A stretch of 64,000 bases of DNA, from the NCBI RefSeq assembly GCF_026544205.1, contig NZ_JALNUI010000007.1, positions 1-64,000 of the forward strand. The letters run 5' to 3'. The notes under the pieces are model-generated. The model did not search any database and was not told the origin of the DNA. It saw nothing but the letters and a program-made list of their open reading frames with translations. This DNA comes from Curtobacterium sp. GC_Cur_3. Lineage in GTDB: Bacteria > Actinomycetota > Actinomycetes > Actinomycetales > Microbacteriaceae. A program made the translations under genes and the position numbers. Of this stretch, positions 18,682-27,595 are shown in pieces; position 1 is the first letter of the stretch, and each line of letters opens with the position of its first letter.

Positions 18682-19949
18682 CGGGCGGCCTCGAGCGCGG
18701 CCGGTTCCGTCGACGCGGCGGGTTCCGTCGACGCGGCCGGTTCCGTCGACGTCGCCGGTCGGTGCGTCGGGAGCCACGCCGTCACGACGAAGTCGTGCTC
18801 CTCGTCCCCGGTGCCGGCGCGCAGCCACCCGCCCGCGAGCCGCGCCCGCTCCTGCATGCCGCCGATGCCGGTCCCGACGCCGTCGAGCTCGACGAGCGGT
18901 GTGTCGCCCCGCGAGGACACGACCACCCCGAGACCCGGACCCCGCCAGTCGAGGACCACCCGGGCGTCCGCGGTCCGGCCCTGGTGCTTGAGGACGTTCG
19001 TCAGGCTCTCCTGCACGATCCGGTGCACGGCGGCGGCGACACCCGGTGCCACCTCGGCCGGGTCCCCGTGCTGTTCGAACGTCGCCTCCATGCCGAGCTC
19101 CCGCATGTCGGCGACGAGTGGCGGGACGTCCGCCAACCCGTACCGGGCCTCGTCGCCCGAGCCCTGGATGCGCTCGACGAGGGCGCGGACGTCCCCGAGC
19201 GCCGACCGGCTGACCTCGGCGATGTCGCGCAGCGCGGTCGCGGCGTGCTCGTCCCGCACCGCGATGGCTGCGGCACCCTGCGCCTGGGAGACCACGACCG
19301 CGAGCGAGTGCGCCAACGAGTCGTGCACGTCGCGGGCGATCCGGGCGCGCTCCTGCTCGGCGTGCAGCTCGACGGTCGTGACCTCGGTCTCCCGCTCGGC
19401 CTCGACGACCCGGACCCTGGCAAGACCGATGCGCCACGTGGCACCGATCGCGACCCCGATCGCCCACCCGATGCCGCTCGCTCCCGCCAGCGACAGCGCG
19501 ATGAGCACGAGGTTGGTCCGGGTCCCTGCCATCGAGGTGACCCAGTTCGCCCACACGTCCTGGTCGGCGACCGTCGGCACGACCATCGCCCAGGCCGCGG
19601 CGGCGCTGGCGACCGCGAGGACCGGGACCGCGAGCCACCGGAGCAGGTCCGACCGTCCGGCACCGACGATGCCGACGACGATCACGACGGCGAGGTACTC
19701 CGGCCAGGTCGTGTCGGTGGGGCGGTGCAGCAGCCGGAGCGCCTGCAGCAACGGGACGACGGCGATCAGCCCGAGGGACGTCGCCGGCATCCAGGCCGCC
19801 AGACCGATCGCGACGGCGAAGGCCGAGACGACGACGACGTGGTCTGCGAGCCCGGAACGACCGGCCTCGGCGACGATCCAGAGCACGAGGTAGACGACGC
19901 CGGTGGCGGGTGCCAGCAGGTGTCGGAACCGTCGGAGGAAGGTGGTCAT
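18678..19949 (-). CDS. NarL-family sensor histidine kinase
   Basis: 423 aa membrane sensor kinase of the HisKA_3 type. Four to six transmembrane helices lie in residues 10-170 with little extracellular sequence, suggesting sensing within the membrane. The dimerisation box is ERARIARDVHDSLAHSL with phosphorylated H209, and the ATPase domain spans about 300-390 with the GTGIGGMQERARLAGG glycine box. The C-terminal tail is a short repeat of STEPAA, encoded by three 18 bp tandem units at 18703-18756. It is the first gene of an operon with the response regulator (ATGA overlap) and the exported hypothetical protein. Confidence 0.94.
   Translation of the reverse strand: MTTFLRRFRHLLAPATGVVYLVLWIVAEAGRSGLADHVVVVSAFAVAIGLAAWMPATSLGLIAVVPLLQALRLLHRPTDTTWPEYLAVVIVVGIVGAGRSDLLRWLAVPVLAVASAAAAWAMVVPTVADQDVWANWVTSMAGTRTNLVLIALSLAGASGIGWAIGVAIGATWRIGLARVRVVEAERETEVTTVELHAEQERARIARDVHDSLAHSLAVVVSQAQGAAAIAVRDEHAATALRDIAEVSRSALGDVRALVERIQGSGDEARYGLADVPPLVADMRELGMEATFEQHGDPAEVAPGVAAAVHRIVQESLTNVLKHQGRTADARVVLDWRGPGLGVVVSSRGDTPLVELDGVGTGIGGMQERARLAGGWLRAGTGDEEHDFVVTAWLPTHRPATSTEPAASTEPAASTEPAALEAAR
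18703..18756. repeat. Three 18 bp tandem repeats inside the kinase gene
   Basis: Units ggttccgtcgacgcggc(g/c) at 18703-18720, 18721-18738 and 18739-18756 (the last with two changes). The length is a multiple of three, so copy-number change would alter the tail length (STEPAA units) without a frameshift. Confidence 0.9.
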
Positions 19950-20027
19950 GAGGCCGAGCGTATGGGGACGCTCCGGCGGTCAGCGAGCCGTGCGCGCGGT
20001 TTTCATCCGAGGTGATGAACGCGCTGG

Positions 20028-20936
20028 TCAGTGGCCGAGCGAGCGGCGGTGCTCCTGGGCGGCGGCGAGGAGGTCGCGCGCGCGGTCGCTGGTCGTCTCG
20101 GCGTCGTCGCGGGAGCGTTCGAGCCGCTCGACCTCGGCGGTGGCACGCTCGAGCTCGCGTGCGAGTTCGGCCCGGCGGTCCTCCGCGGCCTCGAGGTCCC
20201 GCTCGGCGGTGTCGAGTGCCGCATCCGCCTCGCGCGACTCCGTCCGCGCCACGGTCTCGGCCTGGCGGGCGGCGCGGCGCTCGGCAGCTGGGTCGGCTTC
20301 CGGCGCCGGCTCCGGTTCCGGGGTGCGGTCCGGTTCGCTCGGCCGGGAGGCTCGGGGCGACTTCCGCGCGCGCCGCCCCTCTGCGATGTCGATGGGTGGT
20401 GCCCCGCTGCCGGACCAGGCATCGGGGACGGCGTCCGGGACCGCGAGGGCGCCGTCGAGGTCGACGTCCTCGAAGCCGACGCTCTCCAGGGGCTGCACGA
20501 GGAGGCCCGAGCGGACGGCCGCTCCGGCGTGGGGGTCGGCCATCGCGGCCTCGATCGTGGCGCGGACCTGCTCCAGGACCGCCGTCGTGGCGGGGTGGCC
20601 GGCATCGGAGGCCAGGTCCGCCCCGGCCTGCGCCAGTGCGGTCACCACGCTCGTGCGCTGGCGACGGAGCGCGCTGATCTCCTGCGGGTCCGCGTTCGCC
20701 TGGGCCTCACGCAACGACGGACCGAGGTCGACCGCCTCGTCGAGGGCCTGCTCGTTCGCCAACAGGTCGATCACCCAGGCGGCCGGAGCCGGCTTCCGGA
20801 GCTTCCCGATGGCCGCGGCCGTGTCGCGGTTGTCGGCGCGCATCGCGCGCTGCCGTGCGGTCCGCTCGGTGACGAAGTCCGCCGGCGCGACGAGCAGGAG
20901 CTCGCGGGCGACCTCTGCGAGCGTGTCGATGTCCAC
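20028..20936 (-). CDS. Hypothetical coiled-coil protein
   Basis: 302 aa soluble protein with no recognised domain. The N-terminal ~110 residues are helical and conserved-looking (LLLVAPADFVTERTARQRAMRADNRDTAAAIGKLRKPAPAAWVIDLLA). A middle stretch rich in proline, glutamate and arginine (about 185-215) looks disordered. The last ~85 residues form a long charged coiled coil (ETVARTESREADAALDTAER and on). Similar proteins are common in Microbacteriaceae as uncharacterised genes. It stands alone between the two-component operon and the uronate operon, on the same strand as both. Function unknown. Confidence 0.75.
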   Translation of the reverse strand: MDIDTLAEVARELLLVAPADFVTERTARQRAMRADNRDTAAAIGKLRKPAPAAWVIDLLANEQALDEAVDLGPSLREAQANADPQEISALRRQRTSVVTALAQAGADLASDAGHPATTAVLEQVRATIEAAMADPHAGAAVRSGLLVQPLESVGFEDVDLDGALAVPDAVPDAWSGSGAPPIDIAEGRRARKSPRASRPSEPDRTPEPEPAPEADPAAERRAARQAETVARTESREADAALDTAERDLEAAEDRRAELARELERATAEVERLERSRDDAETTSDRARDLLAAAQEHRRSLGH

Positions 20937-20961
20937 GTTCGCAGAGGCTACCCGCGGCGGC

Positions 20962-22347
20962 TCACCAGTCGTGGACGGTGCCGTCGGCCAGGCGGTTGAA
21001 CGGCAGGTAGGCCTGTTCGTAGGGGTACTTGCCGGCCTCGTCGACGTCGAGCGACACCCCGAGGCCGGGTTCGTCGCCCGGGTGCAGGAAGCCGTCGGTG
21101 AACGTGAACGTCTGGCGGAACACCTGGTTCGTCCGGGGTCCGTGCTGCATGTACTCCTGGATGCCGAAGTTGTGGATCGCGAGCCCGAGGTGCATCTGGG
21201 CCGCGAGCCCGACCGGCGAGATGTCGGTCGGCCCGTGGAACCCGGACTTGACCTGGTACAGCGCGGCGTAGTCCATCGTCTTCCGCAGGGGCGTGATCCC
21301 GCCCATGTGCGTCACGGCACCGCGGACGTAGTCGATGAGCTGGTCGCGGATGATGTCCTTGAAGTCCCAGATCGTGTTGAAGACCTCGCCGATCGCGAGC
21401 GGTGTCGTGGTGTGCTGCCGGACGAGCTTCAGGGCCTCCTGGTTCTCGGCGGGGGTGCAGTCCTCGAGCCAGAAGAGGTCGTACGGCTCGAGGGACTTGC
21501 CGAGCCTGGCGGCCTGCAGCGGCGTCATCCGGTGGTGGCCGTCGTGCAGGAGCGGCAGTTCGGGGCCGAACTCGTTGCGGACCGCCTCGAACACCGTGGG
21601 CAGGTGGCGCAGGTAGGCACGGGTGTCCCAGTCCTCCATCGCCGGGAAGGCCCCGCGCTGCGCCGGCTCGAAGTCGTACCGGACGCCGGCGTTGCCCTCG
21701 GTCGTCCGGTTCGACGCGATGCCGTAGATCGACTCGAGCCCGGGGACGCCCGTCTGCACGCGGATGGAGCGGTAGCCCTCCTCCTGGTGCGCACGGATGG
21801 AGTCGAACAGCTCGGGCAGCTCCTTGCCCGAGGCGTGCCCGTACGCCATCAGCCCGGTGCGGGACGCGCCGCCGAGCAGCTGGTAGAGCGGCATGCCGGC
21901 GACCTTGGCCTTGATGTCCCAGAGCGCCATGTCGACGGCGGCGATCGCGGCCATCGTCACCGGGCCGCGGCGCCAGTACGACGAGCGGTACAGGAACTGC
22001 CAGGCGTCCTCGATGCGGCTGGCGTCGCGCCCGATCAGCAGCGGGACGACGTGCTCGGAGAGGTACGCGGCGGCGGCGAGCTCCCGCCCGTTCAGTGTGG
22101 CGTCGCCGAGCCCGGTCACGCCGTCGGCGGTCGTGATCTTCAGCGTGACGAAGTTCCGGTCCGGGCTCGTCACGATGACCTCGGCGCGGTCGATCAGCTG
22201 GCGGCGGTCGGCGCTGGCCCACGTGTCGGGTCGGCCGGCGGTGGGCTCCCCGCTGCGGTCGTCCGTCGCGCCGGGCACGGGGGCCGCGGGGTTCGTCGTG
22301 CCGGTCGTGCCAGCCGGTTCGGTCGGGGCGGGGATGGCGTCGGTCAT
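20962..22347 (-). CDS. manD: D-mannonate dehydratase, enolase superfamily (ManD/RspA type)
   Basis: 461 aa enolase-superfamily enzyme, most likely dehydrating D-mannonate to 2-keto-3-deoxy-D-gluconate in glucuronate breakdown. The capping domain has [36 protein letters not shown] sequence; the barrel carries metal ligands D269 (LLHDGHHR), E295 (WLEDCTPAE) and E321 (AIGEVFN), with catalytic H271 and the YGHASG tyrosine near 169, all as in the ManD group. The N-terminus has about 48 extra proline/alanine-rich residues; the ATG at 22347 with AAGGAG upstream still looks right because it overlaps the previous stop as ATGA. Some relatives act on gluconate or have weak activity. Last gene of the uronate operon. 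Confidence 0.88.
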   Translation of the reverse strand: MTDAIPAPTEPAGTTGTTNPAAPVPGATDDRSGEPTAGRPDTWASADRRQLIDRAEVIVTSPDRNFVTLKITTADGVTGLGDATLNGRELAAAAYLSEHVVPLLIGRDASRIEDAWQFLYRSSYWRRGPVTMAAIAAVDMALWDIKAKVAGMPLYQLLGGASRTGLMAYGHASGKELPELFDSIRAHQEEGYRSIRVQTGVPGLESIYGIASNRTTEGNAGVRYDFEPAQRGAFPAMEDWDTRAYLRHLPTVFEAVRNEFGPELPLLHDGHHRMTPLQAARLGKSLEPYDLFWLEDCTPAENQEALKLVRQHTTTPLAIGEVFNTIWDFKDIIRDQLIDYVRGAVTHMGGITPLRKTMDYAALYQVKSGFHGPTDISPVGLAAQMHLGLAIHNFGIQEYMQHGPRTNQVFRQTFTFTDGFLHPGDEPGLGVSLDVDEAGKYPYEQAYLPFNRLADGTVHDW

Positions 22348-23621
22348 GCGGGGACTCCTTCGTCGGAGGGCTGGCGGGCTGCTGCCGCGGCGGTGCGGAT
22401 GCGGTCGGCCGCGGCGGTGACGGCCGCGACCACGGGGGTGGTGTCGAGGTCGGGTGCGACGACGGCCAGGACGTCGTGCACGTCCGAGCCTGCACCGGGT
22501 GCGCCCGGGTCGTTCACCAGGTCCTCCTGCGTGGTCACGTGCAGCCACCACGCCGCGAGGAGGGTCGCCGCCCCGGGACCGATGCCGGCCGCCGGGTCCC
22601 GCTCGAGGCGGTGCCGGACGACGTCGACCACGCGCACGGGCAGCTTCTGCGAGCCGCCGGACGCGATCTGCACCAGGGTGTGCCGGATGCGGGGGTTGGC
22701 GAAGCGCTCGACGAGGGCCGCGCGGGCGTCCTCGACCTGCTCAGTGGGCAGCGAGAGTTCCTGCGCGGCCTCGTCCCACAGGGCCTCGACCGCGGAGCGG
22801 CACACGGGGTCGGCCATCGCCCGCTCGACGGTCTCGTGGCCGAGGAGCAGTCCGAGGTAGGCGAGCAGGGAGTGCGACCCGTTGAGGAGCCAGAGCTTCC
22901 GCTGCTCGTACGGGGTGACGTCGTCCACCACGCGCGCGCCGGCGGTCTCCCACGCGGGGCGCTCCCCCGCGAAGGCGTCCTCCACCACCCACTCGGTGAA
23001 GGGCTCGGTGACGACGGGCACCCGGTCGTCGTCGAGGGCGCCGGGCAACTCGGCGAGCGCCGCCACGTCGTCCTCGGTCGTCGCCGGGGTGATCCGGTCG
23101 ACCATCGAGCTCGGGAACGTCACGGTGGCGTCGATCCAGTCGAGGAGGGCCGGGTCGGTCACGGCGTCGCGCACGGCCTGGCGCAGGACCTCGCCGTTGT
23201 GGGTGAGGTTGTCGAGGCTCATCAGGGTCACCGGGCCGGCGTCCGCGCGCCGACGGGCGTCGAGTCCGGCCACCAGCCGTGCGGGGACGTCGGAGCCGGC
23301 GCGGTACCCCTGCTCGGTGACGGTCAGCGTGACCACGGTCGTGTCCGGTGACGCGAGCGCCGCCGTCCACGCGGCGTCGTCGCTGCCCGGGTGTGCGGCG
23401 ACGACGACGTCGACCACCGCGGCGGTGTCACCGTCCGCCGCGCGGGTGACGAGCGTGTAGCGGCCGTCCTGCGCGGCGAGCGCCTGGGCCACGGCGGGCG
23501 AGCGGCCGGTGAAGGCCGTGATCCCCCACGGTTCCGCGGACGCGTGCTGCGTGTACCAGGCGAGGTGGGCGCGGGCGAAGGCGCCGATGCCCAGGTGGAC
23601 GATGCCGGGTCGACGGCTCAC
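22344..23621 (-). CDS. uxuB: Mannitol dehydrogenase-family fructuronate reductase
   Basis: 425 aa NAD-dependent long-chain dehydrogenase of the mannitol/fructuronate reductase family, expected to interconvert D-fructuronate and D-mannonate. The N-terminal NAD-binding segment is [19 protein letters not shown], and the catalytic lysine region appears as [19 protein letters not shown] near residues 258-276. GTG 23621 overlaps the preceding stop as GTGA, and its own stop overlaps the ManD start as ATGA, giving a tightly coupled UxuB-ManD pair that matches successive steps of the pathway. Mannitol or altronate specificity cannot be excluded from sequence alone. Confidence 0.88.
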   Translation of the reverse strand: MSRRPGIVHLGIGAFARAHLAWYTQHASAEPWGITAFTGRSPAVAQALAAQDGRYTLVTRAADGDTAAVVDVVVAAHPGSDDAAWTAALASPDTTVVTLTVTEQGYRAGSDVPARLVAGLDARRRADAGPVTLMSLDNLTHNGEVLRQAVRDAVTDPALLDWIDATVTFPSSMVDRITPATTEDDVAALAELPGALDDDRVPVVTEPFTEWVVEDAFAGERPAWETAGARVVDDVTPYEQRKLWLLNGSHSLLAYLGLLLGHETVERAMADPVCRSAVEALWDEAAQELSLPTEQVEDARAALVERFANPRIRHTLVQIASGGSQKLPVRVVDVVRHRLERDPAAGIGPGAATLLAAWWLHVTTQEDLVNDPGAPGAGSDVHDVLAVVAPDLDTTPVVAAVTAAADRIRTAAAAARQPSDEGVPA

Positions 23622-24505
23622 GCGGTCACCGGCACCAGGGAGCGCAGGTATGCCAGGTTGTCGGCCGTGCGGGCGTCGAGGGGCAGGTCGGTGGAGAAGT
23701 CCTCGACCGTGACCCAGCCGTCGTACCCGAAGGCCCGCAGGTCGTCGACGTACGCCGACACCGAGGCCTGTCCGGTGCGCAGCGGGGCCCACTCGTGCTG
23801 CCAGATGCTGCTGCCGTCAGCCCGGGTGTCGCCGGTGTCGACCCAGCGGGCGTTCTTCACGTGCACGTGCGCCAGGTACGGACCGAGGAGCTCGAACGCG
23901 GCGAGGTGGTCCTCCTGGCCCTCGATGACGAGGTTGCCGAGGTCGTGGATGACGCCGACGTGCTCCGGGTCGAGGCCGTCGACGAGCCGCAGGGCCGCCG
24001 AGGCCGACGGGGTGATGGTCATGTGGTGCAGCTCGACGAGGGCCTTGACGCCGAGGTCCGCCGCGCGGGACGCCGCCCACTCGAGGTCGGCGCGGGTGCG
24101 GTCGAACACCTGGGGGTAGGTCTCGCCGGTGCGCTCCTTCTCCTGTCGGTAGACGGGCATGCTGACGCGCACCTGTCCGGCGCCGAGTTCGGCGGTCACG
24201 CGGAGCATCGTCTCGACGCCGTCGTGGTCGGCGGCCTGCTGGTAGCCGCCGATGCCGGAGTACGCGAGCCCGGCGCCGTCGGTGATCCGGGCGATCTCCC
24301 CCATCTGGTCGGCGATGCCCGTGTACTGCCAGGTCGACCGGTTGCCGGCCCAGAAGGCCCGTTCGGCGGGGACGGTGGTGCCGTCGGCCGGACGGTCGTC
24401 GACGATCCGCCACTCGATGCCGTCCCAGCCCTGCGCGGCGAGGGTCTCCGCTGCCTGCGACGGGGTCCAGTCGGGGGTGGACGCGGTGAACACGGAGAAC
24501 TTCAT
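23618..24505 (-). CDS. TIM-barrel sugar phosphate isomerase/epimerase-like protein
   Basis: 295 aa AP-endonuclease-2/xylose-isomerase-like TIM barrel. Metal-ligand-type segments are visible: VELHHMT (about residue 165), VIHDLGNLV (about 195), HVHVKNARWV (about 225) and VTVEDFS near 275. Members of this family isomerise or epimerise free or keto sugars and sugar acids; the exact reaction is unknown here. ATG 24505 overlaps the upstream Gfo/Idh stop as ATGA, and its stop overlaps the fructuronate reductase start as GTGA, so it sits in the middle of the uronate operon. Confidence 0.85.
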   Translation of the reverse strand: MKFSVFTASTPDWTPSQAAETLAAQGWDGIEWRIVDDRPADGTTVPAERAFWAGNRSTWQYTGIADQMGEIARITDGAGLAYSGIGGYQQAADHDGVETMLRVTAELGAGQVRVSMPVYRQEKERTGETYPQVFDRTRADLEWAASRAADLGVKALVELHHMTITPSASAALRLVDGLDPEHVGVIHDLGNLVIEGQEDHLAAFELLGPYLAHVHVKNARWVDTGDTRADGSSIWQHEWAPLRTGQASVSAYVDDLRAFGYDGWVTVEDFSTDLPLDARTADNLAYLRSLVPVTA

Positions 24506-25722
24506 CGGGTGGCTCCTTCTGCGGCTGCGACGGGCGAGGCGTGCACGACCGGGACGACGTCGTCGTACCGGCCGTCGATCACGTCGTCGATCAGCACGGG
24601 CTGCCCCAGCGTGGCACTGACGTAGAGGCCGCGGACGGTGGCGAGGGACACGAGGGCGTCGTCGACGGTGACGCCCGGGTCACGACCGGTGCGGATCGCG
24701 TCCACGATGTCGTCGTACTGCCGACCGTGCCCGGCCAGGAAGTGCTCGGGCTCCGGCGGCCCACCGACGAGGTGCTCGGCGGGGACGACGTCGGACTTCT
24801 GGTCGACCGGGTCGGCCACGGCGGTGGTGTTGGCGCTCGCGGCAGCCGATGCCAGGGTGGCGGCGTCGGGTGCGACGTGGAAGTAGGCGAGCCGGTCGTC
24901 GTCGACCACAGCCGAGCCCTGCGTGCCGTAGACGGCGTACCGGGCGGAGAGGCCCGGGTACGCGGCCGTCGTGCAGTGAATGACGCCGAGTGCTCCGGTG
25001 TCGAAGCGGACGGTCGCGACGGCGGTGTCCTCGACCTCGATGCGGTCGTGGGCGAGCAGCCCGATCTGCGCGGAGATCTCCACCGGACGGCCGAGGGTCC
25101 ACACGAGCAGGTCGACGGTGTGCACGCCCTGGTTCATCACCGCGCCGCCACCGTCGAGGTCCCAGGTGCCACGCCAGTCCCCGGAGTCGTAGTACCCCTG
25201 CGAGCGGAACCACGCCACGCTCGCGACGCCGGAGGTCACCCGGCCGAACCCGCCCCCGTGGGCGGCGCGCGCGACCGCGACGGACGCCGGGTCGAAGCGG
25301 TGCTGGCTGATGACGCTGACGACCAGCCCGCGCGCACGGGCGGCCGTGGCGAGCGCGGCGATCTGCCGGGCGCGGGGCATCGTGGTGTCGAGCGGCTTCT
25401 CGATCACGACGTGCTTGCCGGCGGCGAGGGCGGCCTCGGCCAGCTGGACGTGCATGCCGGACGGCGAGCAGATCGCGACGACGTCGATGTCGGTCTGCGC
25501 GATGGCGTCTTCGATGGTCGCGGTGGTGAGCGGGCGCGGTGCCCCCGTGGCCTCGATCTCGTCGGCGGCCCCGGTGGCCGCTGCCGGCACGGCGTCGACG
25601 AGGGCGACGACGTCGAGTCCGGGGTTGGCGAGGGCGACGCGGGCGTGGTGGCGGCCGATGACTCCGGCGCCGACGACGGCCAGGCGCAGGGGTGCGTTGG
25701 TGCTGGTGGTGTCTGCGGTCAT
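24502..25722 (-). CDS. Gfo/Idh/MocA-family oxidoreductase
   Basis: 406 aa NAD(P)-dependent sugar or sugar-acid dehydrogenase. Rossmann motif VVGAGVIGRHHA at about residues 15-26, the family signature EKPLDTTMPRA near 107-117 containing the catalytic-type lysine, and the substrate-domain segment GGGAVMNQGVHTVDLL with the conserved histidine around 205. A glycine-free insertion rich in alanine occurs near 300-325. ATG 25722 overlaps the previous gene as ATGA. Flanked by two TIM-barrel isomerases in the uronate operon, it probably oxidises a uronate or uronide, but the substrate is not determined. Confidence 0.88.
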   Translation of the reverse strand: MTADTTSTNAPLRLAVVGAGVIGRHHARVALANPGLDVVALVDAVPAAATGAADEIEATGAPRPLTTATIEDAIAQTDIDVVAICSPSGMHVQLAEAALAAGKHVVIEKPLDTTMPRARQIAALATAARARGLVVSVISQHRFDPASVAVARAAHGGGFGRVTSGVASVAWFRSQGYYDSGDWRGTWDLDGGGAVMNQGVHTVDLLVWTLGRPVEISAQIGLLAHDRIEVEDTAVATVRFDTGALGVIHCTTAAYPGLSARYAVYGTQGSAVVDDDRLAYFHVAPDAATLASAAASANTTAVADPVDQKSDVVPAEHLVGGPPEPEHFLAGHGRQYDDIVDAIRTGRDPGVTVDDALVSLATVRGLYVSATLGQPVLIDDVIDGRYDDVVPVVHASPVAAAEGATR

Positions 25723-26555
25723 CGCAGGGTCACTCCGATCTGGTTGGTGAGGGTGCGGAAGGCGCGGCCGGCGCGGCCGAACGCCGCGGGGCCGGAGAAC
25801 CCGCCGAGGGCGTTGACGTCCGTCAGGTGTGGTTCGAGGGAGGCGTACCCGGAGTACCCGGCATCGCGGAGCGCCGTGAGCGTGCGCAGGAGCTCGCCGT
25901 CGCCCTGCCCCGCGGGGACCACGGACGAGTCGGCGGCGAGGGCGTCCTTGACCTGGAGGTAGTCGACGTAGGGGGCGAGCTGCGCCCAGCCGTCGGTGAA
26001 GGGCCGCACGCCGCACTGGACGTAGTTGGCGTTGTCCCACGCCAACCGGAGTGACGAGGACCCGACACTCTCGACGACGTCGAGCACCCGGGAGGGCACG
26101 TCGCCGTAGATGTCCTTCTCGTTCTCGTGCAGGAGCGTGACGCCTTCTCGTGCAGCCAGGTCGGCGAGGGCCCGCATCCGCACGAGCACGTCGTCGCGGA
26201 CGGACTCGGCAGTGCGGCCCGCGAAGTAGAAGGAGAAGATGCGGATGTTCGTCGTGCCGAGGGCGTGCGCGGCGGCGATCGCCCGGCCGAGCCGCGTGAC
26301 CTCGTGCTCGACGGGTTCGTCGACGGACACCTTGCCGATCGGCGAGGCGATGGCGGAGACGGTCTGTCCCCGTTCCTCGAAGACCCGGTGCAGCCCCGCG
26401 AGCTGGTCGTCGTCGAGGTCGACGACGTTGACGCCCCATGCGCTGCGGACCTCGATCGCACTGGCCCCGAGCGCCTGGAGGACGGCGACCTGGACGACGG
26501 GGTCGGCGTCGATCTCGTCACCGAACCCCGAGAGTTCCCAACTGAGCTGGGTCAT
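25719..26555 (-). CDS. TIM-barrel sugar phosphate isomerase/epimerase-like protein
   Basis: 278 aa TIM barrel of the same superfamily as the protein at 23618 but clearly different in sequence. Ligand-like segments include LLHENEKDIYG (about 137-147), LRLAWDNANYVQCG (about 170) and VDYLQVKDAL (about 197), with a final YASLEPHL. ATG 26555 has AAGGGA upstream. It opens the enzyme half of the operon, 89 bases downstream of the second permease gene; a hairpin sits in that gap. Reaction unknown; uronate isomerisation or hydrolysis of a keto-uronide are candidates. Confidence 0.85.
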   Translation of the reverse strand: MTQLSWELSGFGDEIDADPVVQVAVLQALGASAIEVRSAWGVNVVDLDDDQLAGLHRVFEERGQTVSAIASPIGKVSVDEPVEHEVTRLGRAIAAAHALGTTNIRIFSFYFAGRTAESVRDDVLVRMRALADLAAREGVTLLHENEKDIYGDVPSRVLDVVESVGSSSLRLAWDNANYVQCGVRPFTDGWAQLAPYVDYLQVKDALAADSSVVPAGQGDGELLRTLTALRDAGYSGYASLEPHLTDVNALGGFSGPAAFGRAGRAFRTLTNQIGVTLR

Positions 26556-26586
26556 GACTTTCCCTTCTTGGTGACCTGATGACCAG

Positions 26587-26624
26587 CCTGGACCGGCGGG
26601 GCGGACCCGCGCCGGGCCTCCAGG
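26587..26624 (-). terminator. Intra-operon hairpin between permease and enzyme genes
   Basis: Interrupted stem on the transcribed strand: CCTGG...CCGGCG pairs with CGCCGG...CCAGG. It lies in the only sizeable gap (89 nt) of an otherwise stop-start-overlapped operon, so it may attenuate or stabilise transcripts at the transporter/enzyme boundary. Confidence 0.4.
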
Positions 26625-26644
26625 CAGTCTGTGGAGAACTCGCG

Positions 26645-27595
26645 CTACTTCACCGAGCCGGCCGTGAGACCGCCCACCAGGTAGCGCTGGAAGACCAGGT
26701 AGAGGGCGACGACCGGCACCGCGCAGACGATCGAGGCGGCCATCATCTGGCCGTAGATCGGGACCGCGCCGCCCTCCTGCGTCGTGCCGAGGACCTGCAG
26801 CACCACGGCGACCGTCCGTGTGTTCGGGGTCGTCATGATGGTGGAGAACAGCACGTCGTTCCAGCCGAGCAGGAAGGCGAAGATGGCGGACACGACGATC
26901 CCCGGCCAGGACAGCGGCAGGACGATCTTCGTGAGGATCCTGGTCGAGGACGCGCCGTCGACGCGGGCCGCTTCCTCGAGTTCCTTCGGCAGCCCACGGA
27001 GGTACGTCACCATCACCCAGGTGGAGAACGGCAGGGCGAACGTCAGGTACGTGACGAACAGGCCCCACCGGGTGCCGATGACCTGCACGCCCGTGGCGCT
27101 CGCGATGTTGGCGAACACGACGAACACCGGCAGGAGCAGCAGGGTGCCGGGGATCGACTGCAGCGCGAGCAGACCGCGGAGGAAGGTCAGACGGCCGAGG
27201 AACCGGAAACGGACGAGCACGTAGGCCGTCGACACGGCGAGCGCAGCGCTGCAGACGGCGACCGCGCCGGCGGTCAGGATGCTGTTCACGAGCCCCTGCC
27301 CGAGGGCGACCGTCGACCAGATGTCGGCGTAGTTGGCGAGCGTGAACTCGGACGGGAAGTACTCGCCGCGGGCGACGGCGACGTCTGAGTTGACCGACCC
27401 GAAGACGATGTAGAGCACCGGGACGGCGATGAACGCGACGATGACGGCGATCACGGTGACGAGCAGCCAGCGCGGCAGCAGTCGGGTGACGTCGGTGTCG
27501 TACGGACGCTTCGGTCGGCGGCCACCGCGCGGGGCCGTGATGCTCTCGGTGAGCGTGGCGGTCGGACGGGTCCTGGTGGTGCTGTACCCGCTCAT
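26645..27595 (-). CDS. Carbohydrate ABC transporter permease (MalG-like)
   Basis: 316 aa inner-membrane permease, six helices, with the EAA loop ELEEAARVDGASSTRILTKIVLPLSWPG (about residues 215-242) that contacts the ATPase. N-terminal ~35 residues are a charged cytoplasmic extension. ATG 27595 overlaps the previous permease stop as ATGA. Together with the genes at 27592 and 28614 it forms a CUT1-type sugar importer; no ATPase gene is present, so a shared MsiK-like ATPase encoded elsewhere is expected. Context indicates a uronate or oligo-uronide substrate. Confidence 0.93.
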   Translation of the reverse strand: MSGYSTTRTRPTATLTESITAPRGGRRPKRPYDTDVTRLLPRWLLVTVIAVIVAFIAVPVLYIVFGSVNSDVAVARGEYFPSEFTLANYADIWSTVALGQGLVNSILTAGAVAVCSAALAVSTAYVLVRFRFLGRLTFLRGLLALQSIPGTLLLLPVFVVFANIASATGVQVIGTRWGLFVTYLTFALPFSTWVMVTYLRGLPKELEEAARVDGASSTRILTKIVLPLSWPGIVVSAIFAFLLGWNDVLFSTIMTTPNTRTVAVVLQVLGTTQEGGAVPIYGQMMAASIVCAVPVVALYLVFQRYLVGGLTAGSVK

